In this document: positions 26,590 to 35,615 of the stretch, piece after piece | Layout: each line of letters starts with the position of its first letter | How positions within the stretch are numbered: position 1 is the stretch's first letter | Assembly: GCF_031846565.1 (NCBI RefSeq) | Contig: NZ_JAVRHL010000005.1 | Span: 42,970 to 106,969 of the forward strand | Source of the DNA: Tropicimonas_B omnivorans | Lineage (GTDB): Bacteria > Pseudomonadota > Alphaproteobacteria > Rhodobacterales > Rhodobacteraceae | Reading direction: 5' to 3' | DNA length: 64,000 nt | Program-made: the position numbers and the translations under genes | Notes under the pieces: generated by a model | The model's input: the letters and a program-made list of their open reading frames with translations, nothing else | Databases searched by the model: none | What the model was told of the DNA's origin: nothing

Positions 26590-28151
26590 TCCACCTCGAG
26601 GTTATCGGGACGCAGGTCCATGTAGTAGAACGTGTAGGGCTGCCACGTCAGGTCCTTGCGCACGCCGTAGGTCTCGAGCGGCTGGTAGAGGATCGTGCCC
26701 GGCGCGTCGTCGGCCCAGATGTCCAGCATCTCGGTCGCGAGAGCCTGACGCTCCTCGAGCTCCGTGGTCACCTCGAGTTCGCGGCCGGCGGCGTTGAACT
26801 CCTCGTTGGACCAGGTCTTCCAGGTCTGCTGCGGACCGCCCGGAGGACCCCAGGCCAGCCAGAGCGCGCCCAGCGGATCGGGATAGCGCGTGGAGTTGGA
26901 CCAGTTGCGCATCATCAGGTCGTTGCCGCGGAGGCTGTTCAGGTCCTCGGTAACGTTCAGGCTGACGTTCAGCCCCACATCCTTCCACATCTCGACCATC
27001 GCCTGAGCCGCGGGTAGGGCGTTGAGGTAATAGCTCGGATGAGTGGAATAGACGATCTCCTCGCCGTCGTACCCGGACTCTTCCAGAAGAGCGCGCGCGG
27101 CCTCGGGATCGTAACGAAGGTCGTCCCGGCCGGCATCGTACATGTCGCCGTATTCGGGATACTGGTGGCTGTTCGGCACGGTCGCCTGGCCGCCCCAGAG
27201 CGCTTCGTTCAGAAGATCGCGGTCGATGGCGAGGTTCATCGCCTGGCGGACCCGCTTGTCTTCCAGCACCGGGTGGTTGGTGTTGTAGACGAGGACGTGC
27301 GAGTTCGCGAGCGTGACGCTCCTGGTCTCGATGTCGTCGTAGGAATTGATCTGCGCGATCTGGTCGGGCGCGATGTTGGTGACGATGTCGAACTCGCCGC
27401 TGACGAGGCCGGAGATGCGCGCGGCATCCTCGGGCACTGCACGGAAGGTGACGCTGGCCGCTGTGGGGCGGCCGCCGTAATAGTCATCGAACGCTTCGAG
27501 ACGGATTTCCTGGTCGGCCTGGAACTCGTCCAGCATGTAAGGGCCGGTACCGACCGGGAAGCGCGGCAGGCCGCCGGTTTCATCGGCCTTCTCGCGCCAG
27601 TCGTCGGCGTTCACGATCCAGGACGCCCAGGAGGCGAGGCGCTGCTCGAGAAGCGGATCGGGCTCGGTCGTCGTGAAGCGCACGGTCAGGGGACCTGTCG
27701 CCTCGACGCTTTCGAGCGTCGCGAAGTAGCCGGCACCTTCGGGCAGGAGCGTGTCATCACCGGTGAGGCGCTCGGGCGAGAAGGTGAAGGCCACGTCCTC
27801 GGCCGTCAGCTCGGCGCCGTTCTGGAACGTGACACCGGGGCGCAGGTGCACCTCGAGGGTACGGTCGTCCACGCGCTCCCAGCTCTCAGCGAGGCCGGGG
27901 GTCAGCTCGGCGCCGCTGCCGCCCTCTTCGGAGTTGAAGTCGCGGCGGATCAGGGTGTCGTAGACGGAATAGGTGATCCGCGTTCCGACGTTGGAGAGCT
28001 CCTTCGCAGGCTCAAGGGTGGGCGGCAGGCCGGCCACGGCGATTGTCAGGTCCGGACGGCTGTCGTCCTGTGCCGTCGCGGCGCCGCCGAACGCCGTCAG
28101 GAGCGCCGCAGCGACCACGAGCGTACGGGCGGGTTTTTCAATGAGCATCAT
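26586..28151 (-). CDS. ABC transporter family-5 solute-binding protein (phosphodiester operon)
   Basis: A ~521-aa periplasmic binding protein of the DppA/OppA class (SBP family 5), first gene of the operon. The signal peptide reads P-A-R-T-L-V-V-A-A-A-L-L-T-A-F-G-G-A-A-T-A-Q. Family segments are V-Y-D-T-L-I-R, L-A-E-S-W-E-R-V-D-D-R-T-L-E-V-H-L-R-P-G-V-x-F, and R-V-R-Q-A-M-N-L-A-I-D-R. A GGGGAC ribosome site precedes the ATG at 28151 (a second ATG is at 28148). The ligand is unknown; two phosphodiesterases in the operon argue for a phosphodiester rather than a plain peptide. Confidence 0.9.
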   Translation of the reverse strand: MMLIEKPARTLVVAAALLTAFGGAATAQDDSRPDLTIAVAGLPPTLEPAKELSNVGTRITYSVYDTLIRRDFNSEEGGSGAELTPGLAESWERVDDRTLEVHLRPGVTFQNGAELTAEDVAFTFSPERLTGDDTLLPEGAGYFATLESVEATGPLTVRFTTTEPDPLLEQRLASWASWIVNADDWREKADETGGLPRFPVGTGPYMLDEFQADQEIRLEAFDDYYGGRPTAASVTFRAVPEDAARISGLVSGEFDIVTNIAPDQIAQINSYDDIETRSVTLANSHVLVYNTNHPVLEDKRVRQAMNLAIDRDLLNEALWGGQATVPNSHQYPEYGDMYDAGRDDLRYDPEAARALLEESGYDGEEIVYSTHPSYYLNALPAAQAMVEMWKDVGLNVSLNVTEDLNSLRGNDLMMRNWSNSTRYPDPLGALWLAWGPPGGPQQTWKTWSNEEFNAAGRELEVTTELEERQALATEMLDIWADDAPGTILYQPLETYGVRKDLTWQPYTFYYMDLRPDNLEVE

Positions 28152-28504
28152 GCTGTCCCCAGGGTTTGGTGCGTTTGCCCCGGTGCTAGAGGCGTCGTGT
28201 GACGATCCCGCAAACCATCTGTGAACCTTGTGTGATGAACTGCCCGAACGCCGGTTAAACGTTTTTATATGGGCATTCGCGAAGATCTCGTGCCGGCGCG
28301 GATGACGGAAGATCCCGAGGCTTACCCCGTGCACCTCACGCGCCCTTCCGCGCCGTCCGCGATCTCATGCTGTGCCAGTCAAAAAAGCGGTCGGGCAGCG
28401 CCCGGTAACGCCGTCCCCGGCGTGCGGCTGAAGTTCCGGGGGCGGTCGTCCCCCCCCGTACCGCCGGACAACCCCCGCCGCCACGCTGCGACAGGGGGCG
28501 CGGT
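28152..28504. promoter_or_regulatory. Upstream region of the phosphodiester-uptake operon
   Basis: This 353-bp gap lies between the binding-protein start and the HxlR stop. An AT-rich patch at ~28255-28275 is the best place for the operon promoter on the minus strand. Runs of C and G around 28435-28500 are simple low-complexity GC DNA. I see no gene. Confidence 0.35.
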
Positions 28505-28897
28505 TCACGCGACGGAGGCGTGGGGGTCGCCCGCTTCCCCGTCATGGGCCGCCTGGTTGCGCTCGATCTCGGTGCAGTTGAGCGCGGACCACTCACAGAG
28601 CGCGAAGAGCGGCTGGACGAGGGTCTCTCCGAGAGGCGTCAGGCTGTACTCGACCTGCGGCGGCGTCTTGTGGGCGAAGACCTCGCGGGCGACGAGGCCG
28701 TCCCGTTCCAGGCCACGCAGGGTGACGGTCAGCATCCGCTGGGAGATGGTCTCGATCTCCCGCCGAAGCTGGTTGTAGCGCTTCGGCCGCTCGGACAGCA
28801 CGAGGATCGTCAGGGCCGCCCACTTGTTGCCGACATGGGACAGGATCGGCGAGATCCGGTTGCAATCCCCGGGAACAGACATGTGCCCTAGCTTCAT
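28505..28897 (-). CDS. HxlR-family transcriptional regulator
   Basis: A ~130-aa winged-helix regulator. HxlR marks are a conserved Cys near the start (G-D-C-N-R-I-S-P-I-L), V-G-N-K-W-A-A-L-T-I-L, R-Y-N-Q-L-R-R-E-I-E-T-I-S-Q-R-M-L-T-x-T-L-R-x-L-E-R-D-G-L-V-x-R, and P-P-Q-V-E-Y-S-L-T-P-L-G-E-T-L. The lone Cys could sense redox or electrophiles, as in some relatives. I chose the ATG at 28897, which has AGGAGG seven bases ahead, over a GTG at 28927. It is divergent from the Tat-exported amidohydrolase and probably controls it. Confidence 0.88.
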   Translation of the reverse strand: MKLGHMSVPGDCNRISPILSHVGNKWAALTILVLSERPKRYNQLRREIETISQRMLTVTLRGLERDGLVAREVFAHKTPPQVEYSLTPLGETLVQPLFALCEWSALNCTEIERNQAAHDGEAGDPHASVA

Positions 28898-28980
28898 GAA
28901 CGTGCCTCCTTGAGCCGCCGTTTTCACACCCTTATCCCTCCTAACATACTATCGGTAACCATGCACCCGGAGGATCATTC
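28898..28980. promoter_or_regulatory. Divergent HxlR/amidohydrolase promoter
   Basis: A short 83-bp AT-richer gap contains TAACATACTATCGGTAACC, within which TACTATCGGTA is a partial palindrome that could be an HxlR-type operator overlapping both promoters. GGAGGA lies ahead of the amidohydrolase ATG. Confidence 0.4.
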
Positions 28981-30468
28981 ATGTGCGAACTCTGCCGCTC
29001 AGCCGGCCCGAACCGCCGCTCCTTTCTCAAGTTCGCCGCCGCGGGCGCTGCCGCGACCGCCGCGCTCCCGACATTCCTGTCCGGCCCCGCCGCCGCGCAA
29101 TCCCTGCCGCAGGGCGTGGGCCAGCAAGGGCGCCGGACGTTGATCCGCGGCGGTCACGTGATGAGCATGGATCCGGCGATCGGTGACTTCGAACGCGGCG
29201 ACGTGCTGCTCGAAGGCAGCCGCATCGTCGAGATCGCGCCCTCCATCGACGCGCCGGGCGCCGCCGTCATCGAGGCCGGTGGCCGGATCGTCATGCCGGG
29301 CTTCATCGACACCCATCACCACCAGTTCGAGACCGCACTGCGCTCCTTCCTGCCCAACGGGATCATGTACGCGACGCCCGAGCGCGAGGGCGCGCGCAAC
29401 TATCTCGACGACATCCTCGGCAAGCTCTCGGTGGTGTACCGCCCGGACGACGTCTACATCTCCGAACTCTTCGGCGGGATCAGCCAGCTCGATGCGGGCG
29501 TGACGACCGTGCACGACGTCTCCCAGATCCACCACTCGCCCGCACATTCGGACGCGGCGATCCGGGGCCTCCGCGATGCCGGGCGCCGGGGCGTGTTCGG
29601 CTATTTCGAGGGCTATGGCGCCGATGCGCAGTACCCGCAGGACGCCCGCAGGATCCGCGACGAGCATTTCAGCTCGGACGACCAGATGCTGTCCATGATC
29701 ATGGGCGGCGAGGCCTACCTGCCGGACGTGGACCCGCTCGACCTGTGGCGCCTCGGGCAGGACCTGGACCTTCCGATCGCGCTGCACGTGGTCGGCAGCC
29801 TCGGCATGGCCGAGACGATGGACAGGCTGATCCCGCACTTCACCGACAAGCACCTCTTCATCCACATGACCGGGATGAGCGATGCGACGTGGCGGCGGGC
29901 GCGCGATGTGGGCGCGCATGTTTCGCTCTCCGTGCCGATCGAGATGCAGATGCGCCACGGCATGCCGCCGATCCAGAAGGCGCTCGACATGGGCATCGCG
30001 CCGTCCCTGTCGGTGGATGTGGAATGCACCATGACGGCGGACTTCTTCACCCAGATGCGCGGCGCCATGACGCTCCAGCGCGCGTTCGCGAACCAGGCGG
30101 CGCTCGAGGGTGCAGAGAATGCGCCGACGCTGCTGACCTCCCGCGACGTGCTCGAATTCGCGACCGTGAACGGCGCGAAGGACCTCTGGCTCGATCACAA
30201 GGTGGGCAGCCTCAGCCCCGGCAAGGACGCGGACATCATCCTGCTCGACGCCGAGGCGCTGAATGTCGCGCCGCTGAACAATGCGCCGGGCGCGGTGGTC
30301 AATCTCATGGAGCGCTCGAACGTCGAAACGGTGCTTTCCGCGGGCGAGATCCGGAAATGGAAGGGCGAGATGGTCGGCTTCGACCTGCCCGCCCTGACCG
30401 ACCAGATCACCCGCTCGCGCGACTACCTCTTCGAGACGGCCGGGATCGAGCGGTCCCTCTTCGACTGA
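28981..30468 (+). CDS. Tat-exported amidohydrolase (deaminase/chlorohydrolase-like)
   Basis: A 495-aa metal-dependent hydrolase of the ATZ/TRZ-cytosine-deaminase branch. The N-terminus carries a twin-arginine signal, N-R-R-S-F-L-K-F then an alanine-rich stretch to A-A-A-Q (~40), which is unusual because most relatives are cytosolic. Metal motifs are G-F-I-D-T-H-H-H-Q-F near 100, A-L-H-V-V-G, F-I-H-M-T-G, and a late S-V-D-V-E-C. The C-terminal sheet has G-S-L-S-P-G-K-D-A-D-I-I-L-L-D. The substrate cannot be told from sequence. It is divergent from hxlR and stands alone on its strand. Confidence 0.85.
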   Translation: MCELCRSAGPNRRSFLKFAAAGAAATAALPTFLSGPAAAQSLPQGVGQQGRRTLIRGGHVMSMDPAIGDFERGDVLLEGSRIVEIAPSIDAPGAAVIEAGGRIVMPGFIDTHHHQFETALRSFLPNGIMYATPEREGARNYLDDILGKLSVVYRPDDVYISELFGGISQLDAGVTTVHDVSQIHHSPAHSDAAIRGLRDAGRRGVFGYFEGYGADAQYPQDARRIRDEHFSSDDQMLSMIMGGEAYLPDVDPLDLWRLGQDLDLPIALHVVGSLGMAETMDRLIPHFTDKHLFIHMTGMSDATWRRARDVGAHVSLSVPIEMQMRHGMPPIQKALDMGIAPSLSVDVECTMTADFFTQMRGAMTLQRAFANQAALEGAENAPTLLTSRDVLEFATVNGAKDLWLDHKVGSLSPGKDADIILLDAEALNVAPLNNAPGAVVNLMERSNVETVLSAGEIRKWKGEMVGFDLPALTDQITRSRDYLFETAGIERSLFD

Positions 30469-30488
30469 AGGGATCGGACGGAGAGCGG

Positions 30489-30520
30489 GGCGGCGGCACG
30501 GGATGTTCCGAGCCGCCGCC
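30489..30520. terminator. Hairpin between convergent amidohydrolase and SDR genes
   Basis: GGCGGCGGC (30489-30497) and GCCGCCGCC (30512-30520) pair perfectly across 14 bases at the junction of two convergent genes. It probably works as a two-way terminator; no T-run is present. Confidence 0.5.
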
Positions 30521-30586
30521 TCGGCGGTGATCGGGACCGGTACCCCTCGTCGCCCTTGCGGCCCCGGACTCCGAGTGGATCGCCCG

Positions 30587-31348
30587 TCAGCTGTCGCCGT
30601 TGAGATGCAGGCCGCTGTCCAGCGAGAGGACCGTTCCCGTGATCAGGCGGGCGCCTGTGCTCAGCCAGTAGACATCCGCCGCCACGTCCTCCGGCCGGCC
30701 GACGAGCTGCAGCGGCGCGCGGCGCTCCTGAAGCTCGACGCGGGCATCGAAGATCCCCTTGTCCATACGCTCGACGAAACCGCCGGAGATCAGGGCCGGG
30801 CAGACCGCATTGACGCGAACCTTCGGCGCCAGCACCCGCGCGAGGGACATGGTGAGCGTGTTCGTCGCGCCCTTGGACGCGGCATAGGCGATGGAGGACC
30901 CGGTGCCCCAGATCGCACCGTAGGACGAGACGATCACGACACTGCCGCCCTCTCCAGCCTTCAGCGCCTCGGCGCAGGCGCGCACGATCTGGAAGGGCCC
31001 GGCGGTATTGACCGCCGTCGTCATCATGAAGTCGTCCATGGACAGACCGTCGAGGTCGTGATGAGGCACCATTCGCGTCGCGCCGGCCGAGGACACCAGG
31101 GCGTCGATCCCGCCGAAGGTCTCCGCGGCGAGGGCGGCAAGCGCACGGCACTCGTCATCCTTGGTCACATCGGAGCGAAGCGCGACGGCCCTGCCGTCCG
31201 GCGCCTCCTCCACCAACGCGTCGGCGCCCGCCTTCTCGTCCTCGAGATAATAGCTCAGCGCGACATTCCAGCCCTCGCGCAGGAAGTGGCGCGTGCAGGC
31301 CAGCCCGATGCCGGACGCGCCGCCTGTGATCACTGCTGTTCGGGTCAT
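30587..31348 (-). CDS. Short-chain dehydrogenase/reductase
   Basis: A 253-aa classical SDR. Cofactor motif G-G-A-S-G-I-G lies at 9-15, the N-x-A-G-like S-S-A-G-A at 86-90, and the catalytic Ser at 141-142 with Y155 and K159 (Y-A-A-S-K). It probably oxidises a sugar-acid intermediate. The ATG at 31348 overlaps the preceding dehydrogenase stop by 4 bp. It is the last gene of the TRAP/dehydratase operon. Confidence 0.9.
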   Translation of the reverse strand: MTRTAVITGGASGIGLACTRHFLREGWNVALSYYLEDEKAGADALVEEAPDGRAVALRSDVTKDDECRALAALAAETFGGIDALVSSAGATRMVPHHDLDGLSMDDFMMTTAVNTAGPFQIVRACAEALKAGEGGSVVIVSSYGAIWGTGSSIAYAASKGATNTLTMSLARVLAPKVRVNAVCPALISGGFVERMDKGIFDARVELQERRAPLQLVGRPEDVAADVYWLSTGARLITGTVLSLDSGLHLNGDS

Positions 31349-32247
31349 GCGCCTGCGTCCTCGTCCGTCTGTGTCAGAGCGTCCTCGTAGAGCCGCACGA
31401 GGGCGGAGAGGTCGCTGTTGAAATCGATATCGGGATGATCTCCGGCGCGGTCGTACACCCGGCGCGCGGCATCGGTGAGTGGGACCTCGGCGCCGATCTC
31501 GGCGGCGAGCGCCTGCACCAGCCCGGTATCCTTGCGCATGAGGGAAATCGCCCCGAGACGCGGGCTGAAGGACTGCGCCGCCATGCGCGGGCCGAAGATG
31601 CGCAGCGGAGCGGAATCGGCGAAGCCGCCGGCGAGCGCCGATGCCAGGGTGTCCACATCCACCCCCGCCTTGCGGGCGAATGCGGTGGCCTCGGCGATGG
31701 CCACCACGTTCGTGGCGGCGATCATCTGGTTGCAGATCTTCATCACCTGGCCCGCGCCGGAGGGGCCAACATGCGTGACGCGCGCGGCGACGGCCTCGAA
31801 GAGAGGCGCAAGCATCCCTACACCCTCGGCCGTCCCGCCGGCGAAGACGATCAGCTCGCCGCTCTCCGCCGCCGGGACACCGCCGCTGACGGGGGCGTCG
31901 ACCCATGCAACGCCCTTGTCCTCCGCACGGTCCGCGAACCTCCGGGCAGCCTCGGCGGAGCCGGTCGAGAAATCGGCGACGGCGCGGGCGGTGATGTCCG
32001 TTGCGGAAAAGAGACCGCTGGGGCCGAAGGCAACCGTTTCGACCGTGTCGTGGGATGAGAGGCAGAGACCGACGAGCTCCGCCCGGGACATCACCTCGGC
32101 CGGATCCGCGGCGGCGACGGCCCCCTTCTCCTCCAGAGCCGACAGCGGGCCCGGCGAGCGGTTCCAGGCGATGACCTCGTGGCCCTCCGCAAGAAGGCGC
32201 GAGGCCATCGGCAGCCCCATGTCGCCCAGTCCGACGAAGCCGATCAC
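31345..32247 (-). CDS. 3-Hydroxyisobutyrate dehydrogenase-family NAD(P)-dependent reductase
   Basis: A 300-aa beta-hydroxyacid dehydrogenase. It has the Rossmann motif G-L-G-D-M-G (6-11), the substrate loop D-A-P-V-S-G-G (117-123) and the catalytic lysine K170 in G-Q-V-M-K-I-C-N-Q. Relatives reduce tartronate semialdehyde or oxidise hydroxy acids in sugar-acid pathways. 4-bp overlaps on both sides tie it to the dehydratase and the SDR. The exact substrate is not readable. Confidence 0.9.
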   Translation of the reverse strand: MIGFVGLGDMGLPMASRLLAEGHEVIAWNRSPGPLSALEEKGAVAAADPAEVMSRAELVGLCLSSHDTVETVAFGPSGLFSATDITARAVADFSTGSAEAARRFADRAEDKGVAWVDAPVSGGVPAAESGELIVFAGGTAEGVGMLAPLFEAVAARVTHVGPSGAGQVMKICNQMIAATNVVAIAEATAFARKAGVDVDTLASALAGGFADSAPLRIFGPRMAAQSFSPRLGAISLMRKDTGLVQALAAEIGAEVPLTDAARRVYDRAGDHPDIDFNSDLSALVRLYEDALTQTDEDAGA

Positions 32248-33956
32248 GAGGTGGGATCCTTCTCCCAGATGACGCCGCCGCTATGGGTCACGGCCCCCTT
32301 GTCCGCCGAGCCGACAGTCGCCGCGTACTTCTCCAGAAGGCCGCCCCGCGCCATGCCCTCGCGCGGCGTACGGGTCTCTCGGCGCCGGGTCAGGGTGCCC
32401 TCGTCCACGTCCATCTCCATCGTGCAGATCCCGGCCGTCGCGTCGATGCGGACGATGTCCCCCTCCTGCAGAAGACCGATCGGCCCGTCCGCCGCGGCTT
32501 CCGGGCAGATGTAGCCGATGCACATGCCGCGAGTCGCGCCGGAGAAGCGGCCATCCGTGATCAGCGCGACCTTCTCCCCCCTGCCCTGCCCGTAGATCAG
32601 CGCCGTGATGCCGAGCATCTCCCGCATGCCCGGTCCGCCGCGCGGACCCTCGTTGCGGATCACGATGACGTCGCCTTCGTCGTAGTCCATCGTCCGGATC
32701 GCCGCGAGACAGTCCTCCTCGCATTCGAAGACGCGGGCCGGGCCTTGATGGGTCAGCTTCTTCAGACCGGCGACCTTCAGGAGCGCGCCGTCCGGCGCGA
32801 GGTTGCCTTTCAGCACGACGACCCCGCCGGTGGGGGCGATGGCGGCGGAGGTCGGGCGGACGACTTCGCCATCGGGGGATGGGGTCTCCGCCAGCTCCTC
32901 GGCCATGGTCCGCCCGGTGATCGAGAGGCAGTCCCCGTGGAGGTAACCGCCGTCGAGCAGCGCCTTGAAGATCACCGGGGCGCCGCCGGCGTAGAAGACG
33001 TCCCGCGCGAGGAAGCGGCCGCCGGGCTTGAGATCGGCGATGAGCGGCGTGCGGGAAAAGACCTCGGCCACGTCATCGAGGTGGAACGCGATCCCCGCCT
33101 CGTGGGCGATGGCGGGAATGTGGAGCGCGGCGTTGGTGGAGCCGCCGGTGGCCGCGACCACGGCGCAGGCATTTTCGAGCGACTGGCGTGTCACGAGGTC
33201 CCGCGGCAGCGGCGCATCCCCCTGCACGGCCGCCATCAGGACCTTTCCCGCCCTCCGCGCGAGCGGCGCGCGTGCGGCATAGACGGCCGGCACCATGGAA
33301 GACCCCAGAAGAGCGAGCCCGAGGATCTCGGAGACCATTCCCATCGTGTTCGCGGTGAACTGCCCCGCACAGGCGCCGGCGGTCGGCAGGCAGCTGCGGG
33401 TCATCCGGTCCAGCTCCTCCTCGGTCGCCTCGCCGGCGAGCACCTGTCCGATGGTCTCGTAGGTGTCGACGATATTGACGTCCTTGCCGTCGATCTGACC
33501 GGGCAGGGACGAGCCGCCGTAGAGGAAGAGCGAGGGCACGTTGCAGCGAACCATCCCCATCATCAGGCCGGGCATGTTCTTGTCGCAGCCGCCGATCCCG
33601 AGGATCCCGTCCCACTGATGCCCGCGCACCGTCGCCTCGACGCTGTCCGCGATCAGCTCGCGGGAGATCAGGGAGAACCGCATCCCCGAATGCGCCACGC
33701 TGAGGCCGTCCGACACGGAGACGACAGGGCATTCGTGGGGCGTCCCGCCCGCCGCGAAGACGCCGGTCTTGGCATGCTGGGCCTGGTCGCGGAGCGTGGT
33801 GTTGCAGGGGCTCATGTCCCCGCCGGTGTGGATCACGGCGACATGCGGCGCCGCGATATCGTCGTCATCGAGACCGAGTGCGTAGAGGAAGCTGCGCGAG
33901 GTGCTTCGGATCGTCCCGTCCCTGACGATCTCCGAACGGAAGCGGGGCGTTTTCAT
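32244..33956 (-). CDS. IlvD/Edd-family dehydratase (probable sugar-acid dehydratase)
   Basis: A 570-aa iron-sulfur dehydratase. Likely cluster cysteines are C51 (D-M-S-P-C-N), C124 (G-G-C-D-K-N-M-P-G) and C196 (P-T-A-G-A-C-A-G). A C-terminal G-x-R-G-G-P-G-M-x-E-M segment is present. Family members include dihydroxyacid dehydratase and aldonate dehydratases (arabonate, xylonate). The TRAP importer and two dehydrogenases in the same operon favour an aldonate over a branched-chain amino acid role. AGGAG precedes the ATG. Confidence 0.88.
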   Translation of the reverse strand: MKTPRFRSEIVRDGTIRSTSRSFLYALGLDDDDIAAPHVAVIHTGGDMSPCNTTLRDQAQHAKTGVFAAGGTPHECPVVSVSDGLSVAHSGMRFSLISRELIADSVEATVRGHQWDGILGIGGCDKNMPGLMMGMVRCNVPSLFLYGGSSLPGQIDGKDVNIVDTYETIGQVLAGEATEEELDRMTRSCLPTAGACAGQFTANTMGMVSEILGLALLGSSMVPAVYAARAPLARRAGKVLMAAVQGDAPLPRDLVTRQSLENACAVVAATGGSTNAALHIPAIAHEAGIAFHLDDVAEVFSRTPLIADLKPGGRFLARDVFYAGGAPVIFKALLDGGYLHGDCLSITGRTMAEELAETPSPDGEVVRPTSAAIAPTGGVVVLKGNLAPDGALLKVAGLKKLTHQGPARVFECEEDCLAAIRTMDYDEGDVIVIRNEGPRGGPGMREMLGITALIYGQGRGEKVALITDGRFSGATRGMCIGYICPEAAADGPIGLLQEGDIVRIDATAGICTMEMDVDEGTLTRRRETRTPREGMARGGLLEKYAATVGSADKGAVTHSGGVIWEKDPTS

Positions 33957-33989
33957 GCCAAACGGCTCCTGAGAAGGGTGTGCGGGCCG

Positions 33990-35615
33990 TCAGCCCGCCA
34001 GAAACGCCGGCAACCACGTCGCGATTCCCGGCCAGAAGAGAACGACGCCGAGGATCACGATCTGGATCGCGACGAAGGGGACGATGCCGCGATAGATCGC
34101 GCCCGTCGTGACCTCCCTCGGCGCGACCGCCCGGAGATAGAACAGCGCGAACCCGAAGGGCGGCGTGAGGAAGCTGGTCTGCAGGTTCAGCCCCATGACC
34201 ACGGCGACCCAGACGGGGTGGAAGAGGACCGATCCGTCGGCGGCGCTGAAGGAGAAGAGCACCGGGGCCATGATCGGCGTGACCACGAAGACGATCTCCA
34301 GGAAGTCGAGGAAGAACCCGAGGAGGAACATGATCGCCAGCATGCTGGCGAGTGCGATCCACGGACCGCCCGGCAGGCCGCTGAAGAACTCGTTGACCGT
34401 CTGCTCTCCGCCGAGGCCCCGGAACGCGAGGTTGAAGACCTGTGCGCCGATATAGATCGCGAAGACCATGACCGACATGTGCAGCGAGGCGCGCAGGATG
34501 GAGCCCAAGGTGGACGGCCCGTCATCCGCCTTCGCCACCCAGATCCGCCAGAGACTGACGGCACTGCCCCAGACGAAGGCGAGGAGCGCCAGCGAGACGA
34601 GGGCAACGTTGACGGTATCGCGCGTGGTGATCGTGGTCCGCGTCAGGCGCAGGTCGGTGTACAGAACGAAGAGAACGACGACCACGGCGCCGGCGAGCGC
34701 GACGATCTGCGGCAGGGAGGACTTGTCCGACAGCCGCTGCCCGGCGAGGAGGATTGCCCCGATGGACCCGATGGATGCGGCCTCGGTGGGGGTCGCGACG
34801 CCGAACAGGATGGAGCCGAGCACGGCGATGATGAGAAGAAGCGGCGGAACGAGGAGCAGAAGGACCGGGCCCAGCTCCACCTTCTCGCCTTCGTCCATCA
34901 CGCTCGGCGCGCGCTTGGGGAAGATGAGCGCGACGGTGAGGATGTAGAGCACGTAGACGCCGACAAGGATCAGTCCCGGCACCAGCGCGCCGGCGAAGAT
35001 GTCGCCGACGGAGACGGGATCGGGCGCCCAGTCGCCGACGCTGCGGCGCGCGGTGATATAGGAGTTGGAGAGCACGTCGCCGAGGATGATCAGGACGAGC
35101 GACGGCGGGATGATCTGCCCCAGCGTGCCCGAGGCGGCGATGATCCCGGTGGACAGGCGCGTGTCGTACTTCGCCTTCATCATCGTCGGCAGGGAGATCA
35201 GGCCCATGGTCACGACCGTCGCCCCGACGATGCCGGTGGAGGCCGCCAGCAGCATTCCGACGATGGCGACCGAGATGCCGAGCCCGCCGGGCATCCTGCC
35301 GAAGATCTTCGCCATGGAACTCAGAAGATCCGCGGCGACGCCGCTGCGCTCCAGCGTGACCCCCATGAAGACGAAGAGCGGCACGGCAACCAGCACCTCG
35401 TTCGTCTCGTCCATCAGGCCGTAGATCCGCCCGAAGAGCGCGCGGAGGAAGGAGAGGTCGCCGGTCGCGAAATAGCCGACCTCGAAGACGACCCCGAGCA
35501 CGGAGAACAGAAGCCCGACGCCGGCGAGCGTGAAGGCGACGGGGAAGCCCCGAAGCAGCATCACGATGGCCACCGGGAACATCAGCAGGTCGAGATAGGG
35601 AATGATGGCGCTCAC
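33990..35615 (-). CDS. TRAP transporter large permease (DctM type)
   Basis: A ~541-aa large membrane subunit of a tripartite periplasmic transporter, with about 13 or more hydrophobic segments. DctM marks are V-P-L-F-V-F-M-G, A-A-S-T-G-I-V-G-A-T-V-V-T-M-G, the G-T-L-G-Q-I-I-P-P-S segment and the late L-Q-T-S-F-L-T-P-P-F-G. It is about 100 residues longer than the common ~430-aa form because of an extra region with additional hydrophobic stretches near 320-410. The GTG at 35615 overlaps the small-subunit stop (GTGA). Confidence 0.9.
   Translation of the reverse strand: MSAIIPYLDLLMFPVAIVMLLRGFPVAFTLAGVGLLFSVLGVVFEVGYFATGDLSFLRALFGRIYGLMDETNEVLVAVPLFVFMGVTLERSGVAADLLSSMAKIFGRMPGGLGISVAIVGMLLAASTGIVGATVVTMGLISLPTMMKAKYDTRLSTGIIAASGTLGQIIPPSLVLIILGDVLSNSYITARRSVGDWAPDPVSVGDIFAGALVPGLILVGVYVLYILTVALIFPKRAPSVMDEGEKVELGPVLLLLVPPLLLIIAVLGSILFGVATPTEAASIGSIGAILLAGQRLSDKSSLPQIVALAGAVVVVLFVLYTDLRLTRTTITTRDTVNVALVSLALLAFVWGSAVSLWRIWVAKADDGPSTLGSILRASLHMSVMVFAIYIGAQVFNLAFRGLGGEQTVNEFFSGLPGGPWIALASMLAIMFLLGFFLDFLEIVFVVTPIMAPVLFSFSAADGSVLFHPVWVAVVMGLNLQTSFLTPPFGFALFYLRAVAPREVTTGAIYRGIVPFVAIQIVILGVVLFWPGIATWLPAFLAG

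Noticed and set aside
28435..28500. C- and G-runs as a rho-independent terminator for hxlR
   Set aside because: Only short imperfect stems form and no T-run follows on either strand.
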